23,952 nt of DNA. It comes from Proteobacteria bacterium UBA2383 (GTDB lineage: Bacteria > Pseudomonadota > Gammaproteobacteria > Competibacterales > Competibacteraceae). The DNA lies in NCBI GenBank assembly GCA_002343485.1, contig DDST01000039.1:12717-36668 (forward strand), given 5' to 3'. Shown here piece by piece: positions 22,290 through 23,952 of this stretch; the first letter of the stretch is position 1, and each line of letters starts with the position of its first letter. The notes below the pieces were generated by a model, which worked only from the letters and a program-made list of their open reading frames with translations, ran no database searches and was not told where the DNA came from. A program made the position numbers and the translations under genes.

Positions 22290-22775
22290 ATGAAATTTTG
22301 GGTTCATCTGCAACGGTTTTTCTCTTATCTTGCAGTTCTTACAGTGTTTTTGTTGATGAGCTGGCCGGTTTGGGTCGACGCTCATGGCTATAAACTGAGC
22401 GATATAACGGTCACTCATCCCTGGGCTACCCCGGCTCACAGGAGTGCCGACGGGAAGGGCTATCTATCGCTAAGAAACAAAGGCCAAAAACCGGATCAGC
22501 TGCTTTCCGCTACAGCAGAGGTCGCGGCACGGGTTGAGCTGTACAGTGCAATTCAGGACGATAATGTGCTGAAAATACGCCCGGTCGACGCGCTTGAAAT
22601 TCCTGCAGGAAAAACCGTCCGCTTGAAGCCGGGTAAATCGCACTTGATGTTGATCGGCCTGAAGAAGCCATTGGAGGATGGGCAGCACTTTCCCGTTGTT
22701 CTCCAGTTCCAGCATGCTGGAACAGTCACGGTAGACATGTTCGTACAGCTGAATGCTGATGAATCGATCTACTGA
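22290..22775 (+). CDS. PCuAC-family periplasmic copper chaperone with altered metal site
   Basis: A 161-residue secreted protein. The signal peptide is about 1-31, ending WVDA before HGYK; GTGAGG precedes the ATG. The fold matches PCuAC (DUF461): VTHPWATPAHRSADGKGYLS, VLKIRPVDALEIPAGKTVRL, KPGKSHLMLIGLKKPLEDG and HAGTVTVDMFV. The canonical Cu(I) motif H(M)x10Mx21HxM is kept in spacing, but Tyr85 stands where the first His should be (VELY) and Ile96 where the Met should be (LKIR). His118 and Met120 remain. Copper binding may be weak, or other residues such as the N-terminal His32 may take part. It lies 25 bp after mbnH in the same direction. Confidence 0.9.
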   Translation: MKFWVHLQRFFSYLAVLTVFLLMSWPVWVDAHGYKLSDITVTHPWATPAHRSADGKGYLSLRNKGQKPDQLLSATAEVAARVELYSAIQDDNVLKIRPVDALEIPAGKTVRLKPGKSHLMLIGLKKPLEDGQHFPVVLQFQHAGTVTVDMFVQLNADESIY

Positions 22776-22785
22776 TGCGCAACCG

Positions 22786-22820
22786 GAAACGCCAGGATCA
22801 AACACCTGGCGCACCGTTTC
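22786..22820. terminator. Hairpin between the convergent PCuAC and Cache genes
   Basis: CGCCAGG (22790-22796) pairs with CCTGGCG (22805-22811) around an 8-base loop. GAAAC (22786-22790) and GTTTC (22816-22820) extend the stem, with CACC bulged out on one side. It is centred in the 71-bp gap between two gene ends, so it is suited to act as a bidirectional terminator, though no long T-run is present. Confidence 0.5.
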
Positions 22821-22846
22821 ATGCGGATCAACCCGGAGCAAATGCC

Positions 22847-23305
22847 CTATTTATAATAACCAACCCCACAAACCTGATCGCCGATTTTGGTGATAAAGGC
22901 AGATTTTTCAGAAGGTTCGTTTTCACCTGGACGTGGAAACTTATACGAGACTTCCTTGAACTCGCCTTCGGTTGCCACGGCGAAGAATTCCTTGCCATAT
23001 TCCTTGCCGTCCACGTCTTTGGATTTCTTTATGTTCACGCTTCCAACGCGGTTAGCTTTAGCGCCGTGTGCTGTTGTAATGCCGGTCGTCGCATCGGCGC
23101 AAAATACATAGAGATCACGGTCTTTAAAGCCACCCTCTCCGTTGGTAAACATCTCCAGCGCTGCGGCCGGATCTTTCTGTAACTCGATCGCTGCCTTCTC
23201 TAGCATCGCCTTGGCTTCAGTAGATGTTCCTGTACCCGCCGCCCAGACTAATGGAACCGGCAACAGTGCGACCAGTGCAAAAAAGACACGAAATACACGT
23301 AACAT
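22847..23305 (-). CDS. Secreted single-Cache-domain protein
   Basis: The frame reaches back to 23371, but ATG at 23305 is favoured: AGGA lies 8 bases upstream and the product opens with a signal peptide (MLRVFRVFFALVALLPVPLV then WAA). An ATG at 23320 is the alternative. The mature protein of about 128 residues shows the small-molecule-binding Cache pattern: an N-terminal helix with AKAMLEKAAIELQKDPAAAL, then GGFKDRDLYVFCADATTGIT and THGAKANRVG, a DVDGKEYGKEFFAVATEG segment, and a C-terminal strand SAFITKIGDQVCGVGYYK. There is no TM or signalling domain, so it is a soluble periplasmic binding protein rather than a chemoreceptor. Ligand unknown. It is convergent with the PCuAC gene. Confidence 0.82.
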   Translation of the reverse strand: MLRVFRVFFALVALLPVPLVWAAGTGTSTEAKAMLEKAAIELQKDPAAALEMFTNGEGGFKDRDLYVFCADATTGITTAHGAKANRVGSVNIKKSKDVDGKEYGKEFFAVATEGEFKEVSYKFPRPGENEPSEKSAFITKIGDQVCGVGYYK

Positions 23306-23489
23306 GGCATTTTTCCTCATTGTAATAACGCGTTCTATTTGGCGGAGTGCCACCACGATTTTGCAGGACATCCCGGCGATCTCACCTCCATTGGAGTGAC
23401 CTGAGAATAGAGTGTATAGAAGGAAATACGGTGTTGAACTTTTCAGATTGGTATTGAAGCAACCTGTAATTCATACGTAATCATTCAGC

Positions 23490-23515
23490 CCTCTCACCCG
23501 CAAGCGGGCGAGGGG
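23490..23515. repeat. GC-rich palindromic element after the RND pump gene
   Basis: CCTCTCACCCGC (23490-23501) pairs with GCGGGCGAGGGG (23504-23515): a 12-position stem with one mismatch and one wobble around AA. The form CCCTCTC..CCCGC-AA-GCGGG..GAGGGG resembles short palindromes that occur many times between genes in Proteobacteria. It lies 24 bp after the RND stop and could act as its terminator or a 3'-end stabiliser. Confidence 0.55.
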
Positions 23516-23538
23516 CGTAAAGGGTTATATCTATATCA

Positions 23539-23952
23539 TTAGTTCGCTGCGTTTGTTGTTAAGACCGGCCCCGGTTCATGCGCAACGGCTTCTGTTTGTT
23601 CTGCTAATGCCGCAGCTTTTTCGGCGCTATGATGGATTTTGCGAGCCAGCAGCGTGTAAGCCACTGGCACGACTGACAGGGTTAGCAACGTCCCTAATAA
23701 CAGTCCACCGACGATCACCCAACCGATTTGTTGACGGCTTTCTGCGCCTGCGCCAACCGCCAACGCCAGTGGAATCGCTCCCAAAATGGTTGCAAGGGTT
23801 GTCATCAGGATCGGTCTTAGCCGCAACGTTGCTGCCTCCAGCACCGCTTCACGCCGATCCAGCCCGGTTAGCCGCAGTTGATTGGCAAATTCCACGATCA
23901 AAATGCCATTTTTGGTAATCAGTCCGACCAGCATCACCAGCCCGATCTGGCT
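23539..23952 (-). CDS. RND (AcrB/MexB-type, HAE1) efflux pump subunit, C-terminal fragment
   Basis: The frame enters from the window end without a start and stops at 23539, giving 137 residues of the C-terminus of a roughly 1000-residue inner-membrane proton/drug antiporter. Visible are the last three membrane helices and their loops: SQIGLVMLVGLITKNGILIV, EFANQLRLTGLDRREAVLEA, RLRPILMTTLATILGAIPLA and GWVIVGGLLLGTLLTLSVVP, then VAYTLLARK and a hydrophilic tail. The LITKNGILIVEFANQ stretch is typical of the hydrophobe/amphiphile (HAE1) branch rather than heavy-metal CusA types. The membrane-fusion and outer-membrane partners are not visible; the gene ends an operon, with a palindromic element after the stop. 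Confidence 0.93.
   Translation of the reverse strand, partial: SQIGLVMLVGLITKNGILIVEFANQLRLTGLDRREAVLEAATLRLRPILMTTLATILGAIPLALAVGAGAESRQQIGWVIVGGLLLGTLLTLSVVPVAYTLLARKIHHSAEKAAALAEQTEAVAHEPGPVLTTNAAN

Overview
This 23.95-kb window looks like chromosomal DNA of a Gram-negative gammaproteobacterium with moderate GC. The basis is the mix of periplasmic and lipoprotein export signals, a sigma-32-type promoter, a RegB/RegA redox two-component pair, malonyl-CoA decarboxylase, an SrfA-like protein and an MbnP/MbnH pair. The combination recalls environmental lineages such as Competibacteraceae, but that placement is a guess. I see no rRNA, tRNA, CRISPR array, insertion sequence or prophage. Gene density is high, and the longest gene-free stretch is 267 bp (12031-12297).

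Layout. (1) 1-852, minus strand: moaB followed by the start of a probable SWIM zinc-finger protein cut by the window edge. (2) 888-3901, plus strand: a protein-quality block with a sigma-32-like promoter, a small heat-shock protein (Hsp20), a CbpA-type DnaJ co-chaperone and a periplasmic HtrA/Deg protease. (3) 12030 down to 3908, minus strand: seven same-direction genes of envelope character. They encode a Pro-rich single-TM protein, an orphan TAXI-type solute-binding protein, a small secreted beta-rich protein, an SrfA-like single-TM protein ending in a YfaP/DUF2135-like domain, a small TM protein and two tandem DUF4139-type paralogues. A strong hairpin separates the last two from the first five. 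This is the least explained part of the window. (4) 12298-15259, plus strand: an orphan GspE/PilB-family ATPase with an MshEN-like (possible c-di-GMP-binding) N-terminus, followed by an HDOD protein. (5) 15363-16823: malonyl-CoA decarboxylase, tail to tail with regA-regB (minus). (6) 18800-19399: a CBS-pair protein divergent from regB, with a candidate RegA/PrrA-type half-site pair between them. (7) 19469-23305: a copper/redox cluster with a FixH/YtkA-like protein divergent from mbnP-mbnH, then a PCuAC-family protein whose metal site is altered, then a convergent secreted Cache-domain protein. (8) 23539-23952: the C-terminal end of an RND efflux pump, cut by the window edge.

How parts fit together. 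Block 2 is a coherent folding/proteolysis stress unit. Block 3 probably builds or monitors a cell-envelope structure: its products carry signal peptides or one membrane segment, Pro-rich periplasm-spanning linkers and beta-sandwich ends, but no complete known machine is present. Block 7 follows the known MbnH-MbnP pairing, in which a di-heme enzyme oxidises a Trp of its lipoprotein partner, here beside other periplasmic copper-linked proteins. Several start codons were moved downstream of the longest open frame because a Shine-Dalgarno sequence or signal peptide favours the internal start; each case is stated in its entry.
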